A stretch of DNA of 64,000 bases from Pontibacter lucknowensis (GCF_900156415.1 NZ_FTNM01000002.1:930001-994000); one strand, 5' to 3'. Shown: positions 47,102 to 56,867, counted from the first letter of the stretch. The notes: generated from the letters alone by a model not told the origin. Translations and numbers: made by a program.

Positions 47102-47659
47102 ATGGAACTGACATTTTATATAGCCGCTACCGTCGCCGTGCTGGCGACCATCATGGTCATCACGCGCTACAACATGATTCATGCCCTGCTCTACCTCGTG
47201 GTGTCTTTTCTGTCCGTCGCGGTGGTGTTCCTGACCATGGGTGCGCCCTTTATGGCTGCTCTCGAAGTCATCGTGTATGCCGGGGCCATCGTGGTGCTCA
47301 TTATTTTCGTGATTATGATGCTCAGCCTCACCCGCGAAGATGTGGAACAGGAAAAAGCATGGCTCCAGCCCAAACTCTGGATGGGGCCTGCCCTGCTCTC
47401 TTTTGTGCTACTCGCCGAGCTGGTATACCTGTTGGTCATCGCCGAAATGCCCGCTGCGCCTGTCGCCGGTAGTTACGTAAATGCCAAAGCGGTCGGGCTG
47501 GCCTTGTACGGACCTTACATACTGGGTGTGCAACTCTCGGGCATACTGCTCATGGCAGGTATCGTCGGTGCCTACCATTTGGGCCGGCAGAAGAAGAAAG
47601 TCATCCACCGTTTCCTGCAGCAACAGGAACCGCAAAAAGAAAGGAGCGCTGCTATATGA
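47102..47659 (+). CDS. nuoJ: NADH-quinone oxidoreductase subunit J
   Basis: A 185-residue membrane subunit with five predicted helices. The pi-bulge helix region [22 protein letters not shown] is strongly conserved in complex I and takes part in coupling. Length matches E. coli NuoJ (184). Its 3' end overlaps nuoK by four bases (ATGA) and carries an AAGGAG ribosome site for it. Confidence 0.94.
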   Translation: MELTFYIAATVAVLATIMVITRYNMIHALLYLVVSFLSVAVVFLTMGAPFMAALEVIVYAGAIVVLIIFVIMMLSLTREDVEQEKAWLQPKLWMGPALLSFVLLAELVYLLVIAEMPAAPVAGSYVNAKAVGLALYGPYILGVQLSGILLMAGIVGAYHLGRQKKKVIHRFLQQQEPQKERSAAI

Positions 47660-47964
47660 CGTCAATCCCAATGGAAACCGGATTGTTGCTGGCAGGAGTG
47701 CTGTTCATGCTCGGGCTGATCAGTGTGATGATTCGACGCAACATCATTTTCATGCTCATTTCGGTGGAGATCATGCTCAATGCCGCCGGGCTGGCCTTTA
47801 TTGTGGCGGGTAGCCACTGGGCGCAGCCAGACGGGCAGATCATGTTCATCTTCATCCTCACAATGGCAGCCGCCGAAGTGTCGGTTGGTCTGGCCCTGAT
47901 ACTTCAGATATATCACCAGCTGAAAACGCTCAACAGCGACGCGGCTAACTTTATGAAAGGATAA
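47656..47964 (+). CDS. nuoK: NADH-quinone oxidoreductase subunit K
   Basis: A 102-residue three-helix subunit. The proton-path glutamates are E38 ([13 protein letters not shown]) and E74 ([13 protein letters not shown]), equivalent to E36 and E72 of E. coli. It overlaps nuoJ by four bases. Homologous to MrpC of sodium/proton antiporters; the context leaves no doubt here. Confidence 0.96.
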   Translation: MTSIPMETGLLLAGVLFMLGLISVMIRRNIIFMLISVEIMLNAAGLAFIVAGSHWAQPDGQIMFIFILTMAAAEVSVGLALILQIYHQLKTLNSDAANFMKG

Positions 47965-47968
47965 CGCT

Positions 47969-49855
47969 ATGGGAGAATTACTCTGGTTAATCCCCGCCCT
48001 GCCTTTTGCCGGCGCCCTCTTGCTGGTACTCTTCGGCAACCGCATTTCCCGCGCACTGGTCTCGGCAATTGGCGTCGGGAGTGTCGGCATTTCAGCGGCC
48101 ATCACGCTGGTCTTGGGTATAGACTACCTCAGCTCACGACCGGCCTTTATCCGGCAGGAAGTCTGGCAGTGGTTTGATGTGGCGGGTTTCAGTCCCTCCA
48201 TCGCTTTCCACCTCGATGCCCTCTCGATGGTCTTCATTTTCGTCATCACGTTCGTGGGTTTTCTGATTCACATCTACTCCACCGAGTACATGGCCGAAGA
48301 CAAGGATTACGCACGCTTCTTCGCCTGCATGAACCTCTTCGTAGGCTCCATGCTCATGCTTGTGATGGCGGATAACTTACTCTTGCTATACCTTGGTTGG
48401 GAAGGCGTGGGCCTCTGCTCCTACCTGCTCATTGGCTTCTGGTACAAGGAACCCGCTAATGGCTATGCCGCCCGCAAAGCCTTCATCATCACCCGCGTCG
48501 GCGACACAGCCATGGCCATTGGCTTGTTCATGCTCTTCCAGCACTTCGGTACCCTGCACATCCAGAGCATTTCCACGGAAGCGGCGCAGGTATGGAGTGT
48601 AGGCAACGAAACAGCCATGATCATTGCGCTACTCCTGCTCGGCGGTGCGGTTGGCAAGTCCGGTCAGTTGCCGCTGCAGACGTGGTTGCCCGACGCAATG
48701 GCGGGTCCGACACCCGTGAGTGCGCTCATACACGCAGCCACCATGGTGACAGCCGGCGTGTACCTGGTGGCCCGCATGCACGTTATTTTTGCCCTGTCCC
48801 CGGTGGCCATGATGGCCGTGGCGGTTATAGGGGCTGTTACGCTACTGATTGCCGGTTTTGCGGCGCTCACGCAATATGACATCAAACGGGTGCTCGCCTA
48901 CTCTACCATCAGCCAGGTGGGCTACATGTTCCTGGCTTTGGGCGTGGGGGCCTGGTCGGCGGGAGTGTTCCACTTCATGATTCACGGCTTTTTCAAGGCG
49001 CTGCTTTTCCTCTGCGCCGGGGCGATTATTCTGGCGCTCCACCACGAACAGGACATGCGCCGAATGGGTGGACTGAGCAAAAAGCTGCCGGTCGTGTTTT
49101 ATACCTTTCTGATTGGCGCGGCCTCACTCGCGGCATTCCCGCTGGTGTCGGCGGGCTTCTACAGCAAGGACCAGATCCTGTGGTTGCAGCTGGCCGGTGA
49201 GAACGGAAACATCTGGCTATACCTAGCTGGTTTGCTCGGTGCTTTCATCACCTCCATCTATACCTTCCGGATGGTCTTCCTCACCTTCTATGGCGAAGAA
49301 AAAACGCACGTCGGGCATAAACCGACTATGGCCATTACGGTGCCGCTCATCATTTTAGGTATACTCTCCTTTGCCGGTGGCTTCATTGAGTTGCCGCACA
49401 ATTTCGGCCATGTCGTGCTCTTCTCCGACTTCCTCGGACCCGTGCTGCCCGCCGTAAGTGTGGTGCCGGATTTCAGTCAATATGAATGGATGTTGCAGTT
49501 GCTGGCGGCGGTCATTTCGCTGAGCGGTATTTTCATCGCTTACCTCTTCTACTATAAAAAGCCGGAGCTCATCGAGAACATCCACCGCTCTGAAACCGCC
49601 ATGGCGATTCACCGCTTCTGGCACTCGGGCTGGGGCTTCGACCAACTCTACGACGCGCTCTTTGTGCGGCCTTATGTATACCTGTCCAAGGTGAATAAAA
49701 ATGACTTCATCGATTCCACTTATACTTTCATCGCCAATGCGACACAAGGTATGCACGAGTTATTTGTCCGCACCCAAACCGGCATTATGCGCAATTACGT
49801 GGCAGGCATTGTAGTCGGCGCCATTATGATTCTAACCATAAGTCTACTGCTATGA
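47969..49855 (+). CDS. nuoL: NADH-quinone oxidoreductase subunit L (proton-pumping)
   Basis: A 628-residue antiporter-like subunit with about 16 helices, including a C-terminal lateral helix. Conserved elements: FHLDALSMVFIFVITFVGFLIHIYSTEYM, the helix-5 Glu region LYLGWEGVGLCSYLLIGFWY, and the helix-7 Lys region GKSGQLPLQTWLPDAMAGPTPVSALIHAATMVTAGVYL. Length is close to E. coli (613). It ends with an ATGA overlap with nuoM. Confidence 0.97.
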   Translation: MGELLWLIPALPFAGALLLVLFGNRISRALVSAIGVGSVGISAAITLVLGIDYLSSRPAFIRQEVWQWFDVAGFSPSIAFHLDALSMVFIFVITFVGFLIHIYSTEYMAEDKDYARFFACMNLFVGSMLMLVMADNLLLLYLGWEGVGLCSYLLIGFWYKEPANGYAARKAFIITRVGDTAMAIGLFMLFQHFGTLHIQSISTEAAQVWSVGNETAMIIALLLLGGAVGKSGQLPLQTWLPDAMAGPTPVSALIHAATMVTAGVYLVARMHVIFALSPVAMMAVAVIGAVTLLIAGFAALTQYDIKRVLAYSTISQVGYMFLALGVGAWSAGVFHFMIHGFFKALLFLCAGAIILALHHEQDMRRMGGLSKKLPVVFYTFLIGAASLAAFPLVSAGFYSKDQILWLQLAGENGNIWLYLAGLLGAFITSIYTFRMVFLTFYGEEKTHVGHKPTMAITVPLIILGILSFAGGFIELPHNFGHVVLFSDFLGPVLPAVSVVPDFSQYEWMLQLLAAVISLSGIFIAYLFYYKKPELIENIHRSETAMAIHRFWHSGWGFDQLYDALFVRPYVYLSKVNKNDFIDSTYTFIANATQGMHELFVRTQTGIMRNYVAGIVVGAIMILTISLLL

Positions 49856-51486
49856 TACTGGTCTGGCTGATTGTGATACTGATGGCTGGCGGCGTGCTGG
49901 CCTGGATTTCCGGAAAAGTTAACCGCAGCCTGCCCCGCTGGGTGGCGCTGGCTTCTGTGGGTGCCGTTTTCTTGATGACGCTATACCTGTGGCTGAGCAA
50001 TCCTATACCTGTTCTGGGTTCGGCCTGGTTGGTACAATTCACCCAGCCTTGGATTCCGCAATGGGGAATCAGCTTTAGTCTGGCGCTCGACGGATTGAGT
50101 CTGCTCATGCTGCTGCTCACCTTTTTCATCGGCTTGCTGGCGGTGCTTATTTCGTGGCGGGAGATTCAGACCAAAGTCGCTTTTTTCCACTTCAATTTGC
50201 TCTGGGTGCTGGCAGGTATAACGGGCGTGTTCCTCACCATGGACCTCTTCCTGTTTTACTTTTTCTGGGAAGTCATGCTTATCCCGATGTATTTCCTCAT
50301 CGGCATTTGGGGACATGAAAACCGCCGCTACGCTGCTTACAAATTCTTCATCTTCACGCAGGCTTCGGGCTTGCTCATGCTGCTGGCTATCCTTGGACTC
50401 TACTTCATCCACGGAAGCCAAACGGGAATCTATACCTTCAGTTATTTTGAGTTGCTCAACACCACGCTGGCACCCGAAGCGGCACGTTTGCTGATGTTCG
50501 GTTTTCTGGCGGCTTTCCTGGTGAAACTACCCGTGGTGCCGTTCCACTCTTGGTTGCCCGATGCACACTCCGAAGCCCCAACGGCGGGCAGTGTGATCCT
50601 GGCGGGACTGCTGCTCAAAACCGGAGCCTACGGACTGCTCCGTTTCGTGCTGCCGCTCTTCCCGACGGCTACCGTAGAGTTTGCGCCATGGGCCATGCTT
50701 CTGGGGGTAATCGGCATTATCTACGGCGCCATCCTGGCTTTCTCCCAAACCGACCTCAAGCGACTGGTGGCCTATACCAGTGTGAGCCACATGGGCTTCG
50801 TGATACTGGGCGTGTTTGCCTTTAACGAGTGGGCGCTGCAGGGCGTGGTCATGCAGATGATCACACACGGCCTCAGCACGGGCGCACTCTTCATCATCGC
50901 CGGCTTCCTCTACGAGCGACTCCATACCCGCGACATCCGGCAGATGGGTGGCTTCTGGTCCACGGCTCCCAAGATGGGTGTCATCGCGCTCATATTCGTC
51001 ATGGCCTCCCTCGGCCTGCCCGGACTGGGCAACTTCATCGCCGAATTCCTGACACTCGTCGGCTCCTGGCAGGCCAACAACTGGCTGACCGTTTTCGCCA
51101 CCATCGGCTTGGTGATGGCAACGATTTACTCACTTCGCATTATGCAGAAAATTTTCTTCCAGGAGTATAAACTCGTGCAACCGCTTCCCGATATGAACGC
51201 CCGCGAAATGCTCATCGCCATCCCGATGGTTGCTATGATCCTGTGGCTGGGCCTCTACCCACAACCCGTCCTTGACACCGCCCGACCCAGCATACAGGAA
51301 CAACTGCAGGCTTATACGAAGCCTCCAATAGAGCAAAAAAAGCTCCCATCGACACTGGAAAACATGGCGCGTGTAGAAGAAAACACACTGGAGAAACTTT
51401 CGGAAAAACCTGAGGACGCGAAGCCAGCTTTAAATCTTCAAGTTTCCAAATCTCCAAGTCCACTCATCCCCAAATCTTCTAATTAA
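49852..51486 (+). CDS. nuoM: NADH-quinone oxidoreductase subunit M (proton-pumping)
   Basis: A 544-residue antiporter-like subunit with 14 helices. The essential helix-5 Glu is E140 (FFWEVMLIPMYFLIGIWG) and the Lys-bearing helix is VKLPVVPFHSWLPDAHSEAPTAGSVILAG. It is about 35 residues longer than E. coli NuoM (509). The extra C-terminal tail is hydrophilic, and its last 18 or so residues are encoded by an ATTTGG-type DNA repeat (51427-51486). It overlaps nuoL by four bases and is 6 bases from nuoN. Confidence 0.97.
   Translation: MILVWLIVILMAGGVLAWISGKVNRSLPRWVALASVGAVFLMTLYLWLSNPIPVLGSAWLVQFTQPWIPQWGISFSLALDGLSLLMLLLTFFIGLLAVLISWREIQTKVAFFHFNLLWVLAGITGVFLTMDLFLFYFFWEVMLIPMYFLIGIWGHENRRYAAYKFFIFTQASGLLMLLAILGLYFIHGSQTGIYTFSYFELLNTTLAPEAARLLMFGFLAAFLVKLPVVPFHSWLPDAHSEAPTAGSVILAGLLLKTGAYGLLRFVLPLFPTATVEFAPWAMLLGVIGIIYGAILAFSQTDLKRLVAYTSVSHMGFVILGVFAFNEWALQGVVMQMITHGLSTGALFIIAGFLYERLHTRDIRQMGGFWSTAPKMGVIALIFVMASLGLPGLGNFIAEFLTLVGSWQANNWLTVFATIGLVMATIYSLRIMQKIFFQEYKLVQPLPDMNAREMLIAIPMVAMILWLGLYPQPVLDTARPSIQEQLQAYTKPPIEQKKLPSTLENMARVEENTLEKLSEKPEDAKPALNLQVSKSPSPLIPKSSN
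51427..51486. repeat. AGATTTGG-type repeat forming the 3' end of nuoM
   Basis: In the inverse sense the segment reads as units AGAAGATTTGGGGATGAG, TGGACTTGG, AGATTTGG, AAACTTGA and AGATTTA. This octamer-like pattern is related to, but distinct from, the GAGTTTG runs. It encodes the last residues of NuoM and includes the TAA stop. Confidence 0.6.
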
Positions 51487-51492
51487 AAAGAT

Positions 51493-52947
51493 ATGACGCT
51501 GACTGATTTCCAACACCTCATGCCACTGCTCATCCTCACCTTCGCGGTGCTGGTGTCCATGCTGGTGATTGCCGTGGGGCGCAATCATAAGATCATGTAT
51601 GTCATTACAGCTGTGTCCTTTCTGGCAGCCTTTGCCTCGCTGTTTGAGTTGCGGGATGTGGGCCGCTATACCATCGAGCCGCTGCTGGTGGTAGACGGAT
51701 TCGGTGTGTTTTACATCGGCATGATCCTGCTCACAGCCCTGCTCATCAGCATGCTGTCCTACGCCTATTTTGAGCAACGGGAAGAGCGGAAAGAGGAGTA
51801 TTATCTCCTGCTCCTGATGGCGACAATCGGGGCTTGTGTACTGGTCATCAGCAAGCATTTTGCCTCATTGTTCTTAGGTCTGGAAATCCTCAGCGTGTCG
51901 CTCTATGCCCTCATCGCCTACCTGCGTAAACGGGAACGTTCCGACGAGGCAGGTATAAAGTATCTTATTCTGGCTGCTTTCTCCTCAGCTTTCCTGCTCT
52001 TTGGGATGGCGCTGGTTTACGCCAGCACCGGCACCATGGAATTTGCAGGTATAGCCGCGGCAATTGCCGGCTTTACCGAACTGCCGCTACTCCTGCTCAC
52101 AGGTTTCGGGATGATGATTGTAGGTATAGGATTCAAGCTGAGCGTGGTGCCTTTCCACATGTGGGCGCCTGATGTGTATGAAGGCGCGCCGGCTCCGGTG
52201 ACGGCTTTTATCGCCACTGTTTCCAAAGGCGGTGTGCTGGGCGTACTCATTCGCTTTTTCATGGAAGTGGATGGTTTCCGCTACCCGACACTCGTGCTGA
52301 TTTTCACCATCGTAGCCATTGCCTCCATGCTGGCGGGCAACCTGCTGGCCTTGCTGCAGCGCAACGTCAAACGCATACTCGCCTACTCTTCCATCGCACA
52401 CCTGGGCTATCTGCTCGTGGCTTTTCTGGCGGGCAACCAAATGGGTGTGGAAGCGGTGACCTTTTACCTCGTGGCTTACTTCATCACGACGGTCGGAGCT
52501 TTTGGGGTAGTGGCCATGCTTTCGGACAAGGAGCGTGATGCGGAGCAACTCGAAGACTACCGTGCCCTACTCTGGCGCAGACCATGGACGGCGGCGGTTT
52601 TCACCGCCATGCTGCTTTCGCTGGCAGGTATACCGCTCACAGCGGGCTTTGTGGGCAAGTTCTATATTCTGGCTGCGGGGGTAAATACACAGTTGTGGCT
52701 GCTGGTGGTTATGCTGGCGCTCAACAGTGTGATCGGCTTATTCTACTACATCCGCATTGTGGCTGTTATGTTCCAACAGCCGGAAGCAGAGACAGAGGCT
52801 GATCCACGTGGCAAACTGCGTCCTTCTATCTATGTGGCCAGCGTAGGTACACTTACCGTGCTGGCCTTGCTGCTGGTGTACATTGGCGTGTATCCATCCG
52901 GGTTATTGCAGGTAATTCAGGGATTGATGGCAACAACAGCTCCATAA
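51493..52947 (+). CDS. nuoN: NADH-quinone oxidoreductase subunit N (proton-pumping)
   Basis: A 484-residue antiporter-like subunit (E. coli 485) with 14 helices. The helix-5 Glu is in ASLFLGLEILSVSLYALIAYLR and the Lys helix is GIGFKLSVVPFHMWAPDVYEGAPAPVTAFIATVSK. Last gene of the nuo operon, followed by a terminator 20 bases downstream. Confidence 0.97.
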   Translation: MTLTDFQHLMPLLILTFAVLVSMLVIAVGRNHKIMYVITAVSFLAAFASLFELRDVGRYTIEPLLVVDGFGVFYIGMILLTALLISMLSYAYFEQREERKEEYYLLLLMATIGACVLVISKHFASLFLGLEILSVSLYALIAYLRKRERSDEAGIKYLILAAFSSAFLLFGMALVYASTGTMEFAGIAAAIAGFTELPLLLLTGFGMMIVGIGFKLSVVPFHMWAPDVYEGAPAPVTAFIATVSKGGVLGVLIRFFMEVDGFRYPTLVLIFTIVAIASMLAGNLLALLQRNVKRILAYSSIAHLGYLLVAFLAGNQMGVEAVTFYLVAYFITTVGAFGVVAMLSDKERDAEQLEDYRALLWRRPWTAAVFTAMLLSLAGIPLTAGFVGKFYILAAGVNTQLWLLVVMLALNSVIGLFYYIRIVAVMFQQPEAETEADPRGKLRPSIYVASVGTLTVLALLLVYIGVYPSGLLQVIQGLMATTAP

Positions 52948-52967
52948 ACAGCCAATGTGTTGTCCAT

Positions 52968-52998
52968 TAGAAGCCTTTCATACAGAAGGGCTTTTTTG
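52968..52998 (+). terminator. Intrinsic terminator of the nuo operon
   Basis: AAGCCTTT and AAGGGCTT pair with one mismatch around CATACAG and are followed by TTTTTT. It lies about 20 bases after the nuoN stop. Confidence 0.75.
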
Positions 52999-53420
52999 GT
53001 TTCAATATGCCTTGCCACAGTAAAAATCAGGGTAAACTTAGGATTCAATAATGTATCCTTACTTCAGTAAAATCCTTGTGACTCTAATTAATAGCAGGAA
53101 CCTGACACAAATAAACCTCTTACTTAACACTAAAAATAATCAAAATAAATATTTACTTATTAACAAAATATATCGTATCTAAAAGGAGTCTAAACGCCTG
53201 TTTGGTTTTATAAAAGGACACGAATCATGACTAAGGCTGTATTATCTGTGCTGCGGTTCTTTTCGTTCATTGATCTATCCGGTCAGGGAAATTTATATGC
53301 TACGCATCCGGGAAAATAGCCCCACAGGCCGCCATGCGCTTGCTGGCGAGTAAGTATGTGTACCATTTGCCACTTCATATGCATAACTGATAAGCGATAA
53401 AAGGCAGCTAAAATGATGAT
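52999..53420. other. AT-rich spacer after nuoN with a doubtful 30-codon frame
   Basis: 422 bases, rich in A and T between about 53090 and 53190. A frame at 53227-53319 (ATG...TAG, 30 codons, starting MTKAVLSVLRFF) has an AAAGGAC-like ribosome site. It could encode a small peptide, but nothing else supports it. The promoter of the 53421 gene must lie here. Confidence 0.35.
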
Positions 53421-54371
53421 ATGATTGCCAGGAAAAAAGCAAAATTCCGGATAGTGCCTTACGGGCCGGAACATGAACAGGCGCTACTGGAAATTGAACG
53501 TATGTCGCCGCAGGGCTTTATGGTCAAGCTGGAAGTCATGCGCGATCATTTTTTATCCCGGGCAGAGCTATTTGAGGACTATGCTGCTTTTGTCGCACTT
53601 GGCCCGGAAGAGAAGGTGCTGGCAGGTGGTATAGGCGCACAGACACCCATGTGCATCAACGGAAAGCTGCACCAGACAGGCTTCGGTTTCGATGTGCTGG
53701 TTGATCCCTCTGTCCGTAACATGGGTATTGGACGGGACCTGGCTACCTGCGTGCGAAAACGATACTTCGACCCGAAAGGATTGAAACGCCAGTTTACCAC
53801 CCTTCGGGCCGGCAACCTGACCATGCTGCACCTGCTTTCCAAATCTTATCGCAACACTTTCCTGTACGAGTTTCTATACCTGACTTTCCCAACTGCCCGT
53901 ACCCTGCGGGTTGAGAATGCCGCCATTGGTGATACCTTATTTAAAACATCTCTTTTCACTGAAGAGAGCAAGCTAAGTGACTACTACGAAGTAAATGAAA
54001 GCGGTATGGGTCTGTGGCACACGCATAAACTGTATCAACTCAAAGTAAAGTCAGTAAACCCGGTGTTGAGCGGCGGGCTTTGGCTGGGGAACCGTTTTAT
54101 CCGAACAAATAAATATGTGCCGCTGGTGGGATCTCTGTTAAAGACGACTACAATTTACAATCTTACCCAGGACAACATAAATACTTTGCCAGAGGTGTCG
54201 CTTGAATTGTACCAGCGGGGCATCAACTACATGCAGATTTGCTGTCAGCCCAATGACGCTGTATACCATGCCCTGCAAAAAAGCGCCCTCAATGCCTTCA
54301 GTCACTATGTGGTGAGTAGTATGGAGCTGAAGGCAGATGAGCCTCTTTCGCTTGACGTCCGCTGCCTGTGA
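53421..54371 (+). CDS. GNAT-fold acyltransferase-like protein
   Basis: A 316-residue soluble protein. The N-terminal half has a GNAT core: strand-helix opening FRIVPYGPEHEQALLEIE, then GFGFDVLVDPSVRNMGIGRDLATCVRKRYF with the R-x-x-G-x-G acetyl-CoA loop (RNMGIG). The C-terminal half (about 165-316) may hold a second, degenerate GNAT-like domain, a layout seen in some surface-sugar or lipid acyltransferases. The substrate is unknown. The last 35 bases precede the promoter box of the esterase gene. Confidence 0.65.
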   Translation: MIARKKAKFRIVPYGPEHEQALLEIERMSPQGFMVKLEVMRDHFLSRAELFEDYAAFVALGPEEKVLAGGIGAQTPMCINGKLHQTGFGFDVLVDPSVRNMGIGRDLATCVRKRYFDPKGLKRQFTTLRAGNLTMLHLLSKSYRNTFLYEFLYLTFPTARTLRVENAAIGDTLFKTSLFTEESKLSDYYEVNESGMGLWHTHKLYQLKVKSVNPVLSGGLWLGNRFIRTNKYVPLVGSLLKTTTIYNLTQDNINTLPEVSLELYQRGINYMQICCQPNDAVYHALQKSALNAFSHYVVSSMELKADEPLSLDVRCL

Positions 54372-54380
54372 CATTTCCTG

Positions 54381-54388
54381 TATCTTTG
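54381..54388 (+). promoter_or_regulatory. -7 promoter box of the CBM20-esterase gene
   Basis: TATCTTTG matches TAnnTTTG exactly, 26 bases before the ATG at 54415. The nearest TTG upstream is 26 bases away, slightly outside the usual 17-23, so the -33 element is uncertain. Confidence 0.5.
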
Positions 54389-54414
54389 TAGGCAGATCAC
54401 ATGTTGCAAGCCCT

Positions 54415-55557
54415 ATGAAAAGCCTTCTGTTGTCTTTGCTTTTAATGCTTAGCTTTTACCACACTGCCATAGGGCAGCAACAACCGGACAGCACCCGTAT
54501 CACCTTCCGGGTGTACGCTCCTACCCTATCGGATTCGCAGCAGGTATACCTGAGTGGCAGCACGCCTGAACTCGGAAACTGGCAACCCAACCGCATCACT
54601 ATGCGGCATACCGGGGCTCAGGTATGGGAAAAGACGGTATACCTGAAAGAGCAGTCAGTGCAGTACAAGTTCACCCTTGGCTCCTGGAACACCGAGGCTA
54701 CCGACGAGCAAGGCAATCCGCTGCCAAATTTCAGTCTGGAACCAGAAGGTGACACCACCGTGCAACATCAGCTTAGCCATTGGCTGGAGAAAGCCAGCAA
54801 GCCAATTTCAGGAGGCATCACCGGCACGGTAGCGTATCACCGCAACTTAACAGCAGACAGCCTGCAGCCCCGCGACCTGATTGTGTGGTTACCGCCGGGC
54901 TACGGAGAAAGTAACAAACGCTATCCTGTCCTTTATATGCATGATGGGCAAAACGTATTCGATCCGGCTACGAGTTCCTTCGGCGTAGACTGGGGCATAG
55001 ACGAAACGGCAGACAGCCTGATCCGCAACAGGCAAATGGAGCCTGTCATCATCGTAGGAATTTACAACACGACCGATCGCATGGAAGAGTATGTGCCGGG
55101 GCTGAAAGGCAGCGCCTACATGGATTTTGTTGTGAACAAGGTGAAGCCGCTTATTGATCAGACCTACCGCACCAAATCGGGCGCCAAACATACCCTGACA
55201 GGCGGTTCTTCAGCCGGTGGAATCATGGCGTTTATGCTGGCCTGGGAATATCCGCAGGTGTTCAGCAAGGCCATCTGTATGTCCCCCGCTTTCAAGATCA
55301 TGCACATCGACTACGTGAAGGACGTGCAAGCCTATAAAGGCAAAAAGAAAAAGCTGAAGCTCTATATTGACAACGGCGGCATCGACCTGGAGGCCCGTCT
55401 GCAGCCAGGTATAGACGAAATGTTAGCAGCTCTGCAGGCTCAAGGCTACCGAGAAGGCAAAGACTATACCTGGGTTCTGGACAAGAAGGCACAGCACAAC
55501 GAAGCGGCCTGGGCCAGGCGCATGCCGGCAGCCTTGACTTTTTTATTGGCAAAGTAA
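54415..55557 (+). CDS. Secreted esterase (enterochelin-esterase fold) with an N-terminal CBM20-like domain
   Basis: 380 residues from the ATG at 54415, which gives a signal peptide (KSLLLSLLLMLSFYHTAIGQ). Residues about 25-125 look like a CBM20 starch-binding-type domain (QVYLSGSTPELGNWQPNRI...WEKTVYLKEQSVQYKFTLGSW). Residues about 140-380 are an alpha/beta hydrolase of the esterase D family: IVWLPPGYGESNKRYPVLYMHDGQNVF, nucleophile S266 in GGSSAGG, and the catalytic His near the end in AQHNEAAW. Probable role is hydrolysis of an ester on a sugar or siderophore; the substrate is not known. Confidence 0.85.
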   Translation: MKSLLLSLLLMLSFYHTAIGQQQPDSTRITFRVYAPTLSDSQQVYLSGSTPELGNWQPNRITMRHTGAQVWEKTVYLKEQSVQYKFTLGSWNTEATDEQGNPLPNFSLEPEGDTTVQHQLSHWLEKASKPISGGITGTVAYHRNLTADSLQPRDLIVWLPPGYGESNKRYPVLYMHDGQNVFDPATSSFGVDWGIDETADSLIRNRQMEPVIIVGIYNTTDRMEEYVPGLKGSAYMDFVVNKVKPLIDQTYRTKSGAKHTLTGGSSAGGIMAFMLAWEYPQVFSKAICMSPAFKIMHIDYVKDVQAYKGKKKKLKLYIDNGGIDLEARLQPGIDEMLAALQAQGYREGKDYTWVLDKKAQHNEAAWARRMPAALTFLLAK

Positions 55558-55835
55558 GGCGATGGCAAGGTTGATACTGCAAATAGATAAATATTGCAAA
55601 ACTTATATATTACTTATTTTAAAATCAGGTTTTCTGAACACAGTTCTTCTACTCACTTTGTTACCTAACTGGCTTTAGAGGAAGATTTATCACCTAATAA
55701 GTCAGAATAAATGTCTCTTCCAATCTCAAAAATCGCAGGTATAGCCTGGCATCCTGTTGCATTTTTCCTTACCTTGAAACACAATTCATCTTCAGTTTTC
55801 AGGTTATAAATACAGGTACAAGAAAGGAGCACGCT

Positions 55836-56756
55836 ATGGGACAGCAATTTTTAAAGTATGGTTGGATTTTGGTTGCACCGCTACTGATTTTACAGTTGAG
55901 CGGTGAGAACAGCCTCAAACTGAGCGCTACGCCAAACGAGCGCAACGACAGAGCCTTTGAGGCAAACAGACAAATTTTCACTTCACCTGCCCTGCCTGAC
56001 GCCATCACGTTTGCAGGTGAACCCGTACCGCTGCATCTGCCGGATGTAGCGGAGCGTCTCGACCGTGAGCTGCTGGCTAACACCTACTTGCACACCAGCA
56101 CGCTGCTGGCCTTGAAACGAATGCAGCGCTACTTGCCGGAGATCCGGCAGATCCTGAAGGAGAATGATATGCACGAAGATTTCATTTACCTGGCCCTGGC
56201 CGAGAGTCTTTTCGGGCAGGTAACCTCCCATGCCGGTGCCTCTGGCTTCTGGCAGCTCATGCCAGACACGGCCCGCGGCTATGGGATGGTTGTGAATGGG
56301 GAGGTGGACGAGCGCTTCCATGTGCAGAAATCGACTGTGGCGGCCTGTCGCTATCTCAAAACAGCCAAAAACAAGTTTGGCACCTGGACCGATGCTGCCG
56401 CCTCCTACAACCGTGGCATGGCTGGTCTGGACAAAGCCATGAAGCACCAGAAGGTGAACTCCTTCTATGATCTCTACCTGAATGACGAGACCTCCCGCTA
56501 CATCTTCCGTATCCTGGCCCTGAAAGAAATTCTCGGCAATCCGCAGAAGTATGGATTTGACGTACCGGAAACACATGGTTACAATCCACTGCCTGCCAAA
56601 GCTGTGACCGTGGAGAACACCATACCTGACCTGATCGACTTTGCGCACGAACAGGGTACAAATTACAAAACACTGCGCCTCTACAACCCCTGGATCAGAG
56701 GTTATAAACTAACCGTGCCAGCCGGCAAGGAGTATGTGCTCCAAATGCCTATGTAA
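55836..56756 (+). CDS. Lytic transglycosylase (MltD-like), exported
   Basis: A 306-residue protein with an N-terminal hydrophobic signal (LKYGWILVAPLLILQLSG). The SLT domain (about 105-230) has the catalytic E123 in LALAESLFGQ, then SHAGASGFWQLMPDTARGYGM (the GLWQ/MPxTA motif) and AASYNRGMAGLDKAM. It cleaves glycan strands of peptidoglycan to 1,6-anhydro ends. There is no LysM domain, unlike E. coli MltD. A strong ribosome site GAAAGGAGCAC precedes the ATG, nearly identical to that of nuoI. Confidence 0.9.
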   Translation: MGQQFLKYGWILVAPLLILQLSGENSLKLSATPNERNDRAFEANRQIFTSPALPDAITFAGEPVPLHLPDVAERLDRELLANTYLHTSTLLALKRMQRYLPEIRQILKENDMHEDFIYLALAESLFGQVTSHAGASGFWQLMPDTARGYGMVVNGEVDERFHVQKSTVAACRYLKTAKNKFGTWTDAAASYNRGMAGLDKAMKHQKVNSFYDLYLNDETSRYIFRILALKEILGNPQKYGFDVPETHGYNPLPAKAVTVENTIPDLIDFAHEQGTNYKTLRLYNPWIRGYKLTVPAGKEYVLQMPM

Positions 56757-56867
56757 TTACTGTGACAAAAGAGCCTGTGGAAAAAGATAAGAGACTTTTA
56801 TAGTTATTAGGATTAAGACAGACAATAAACAGGTATAGCAACTACTCTTACACCTGATCTAATAGAA

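Noticed and set aside
53227..53319. 30-codon frame after nuoN as a certain small gene
   Set aside because: Only a weak ribosome site supports it; it is mentioned in the spacer entry but not called as a gene.
55665..55847. Leftward frame of 60 codons in the spacer before the transglycosylase gene
   Set aside because: The middle part looks mildly protein-like, but its start overlaps the next gene and ribosome site, and I see no family or signal. Left out for lack of support.
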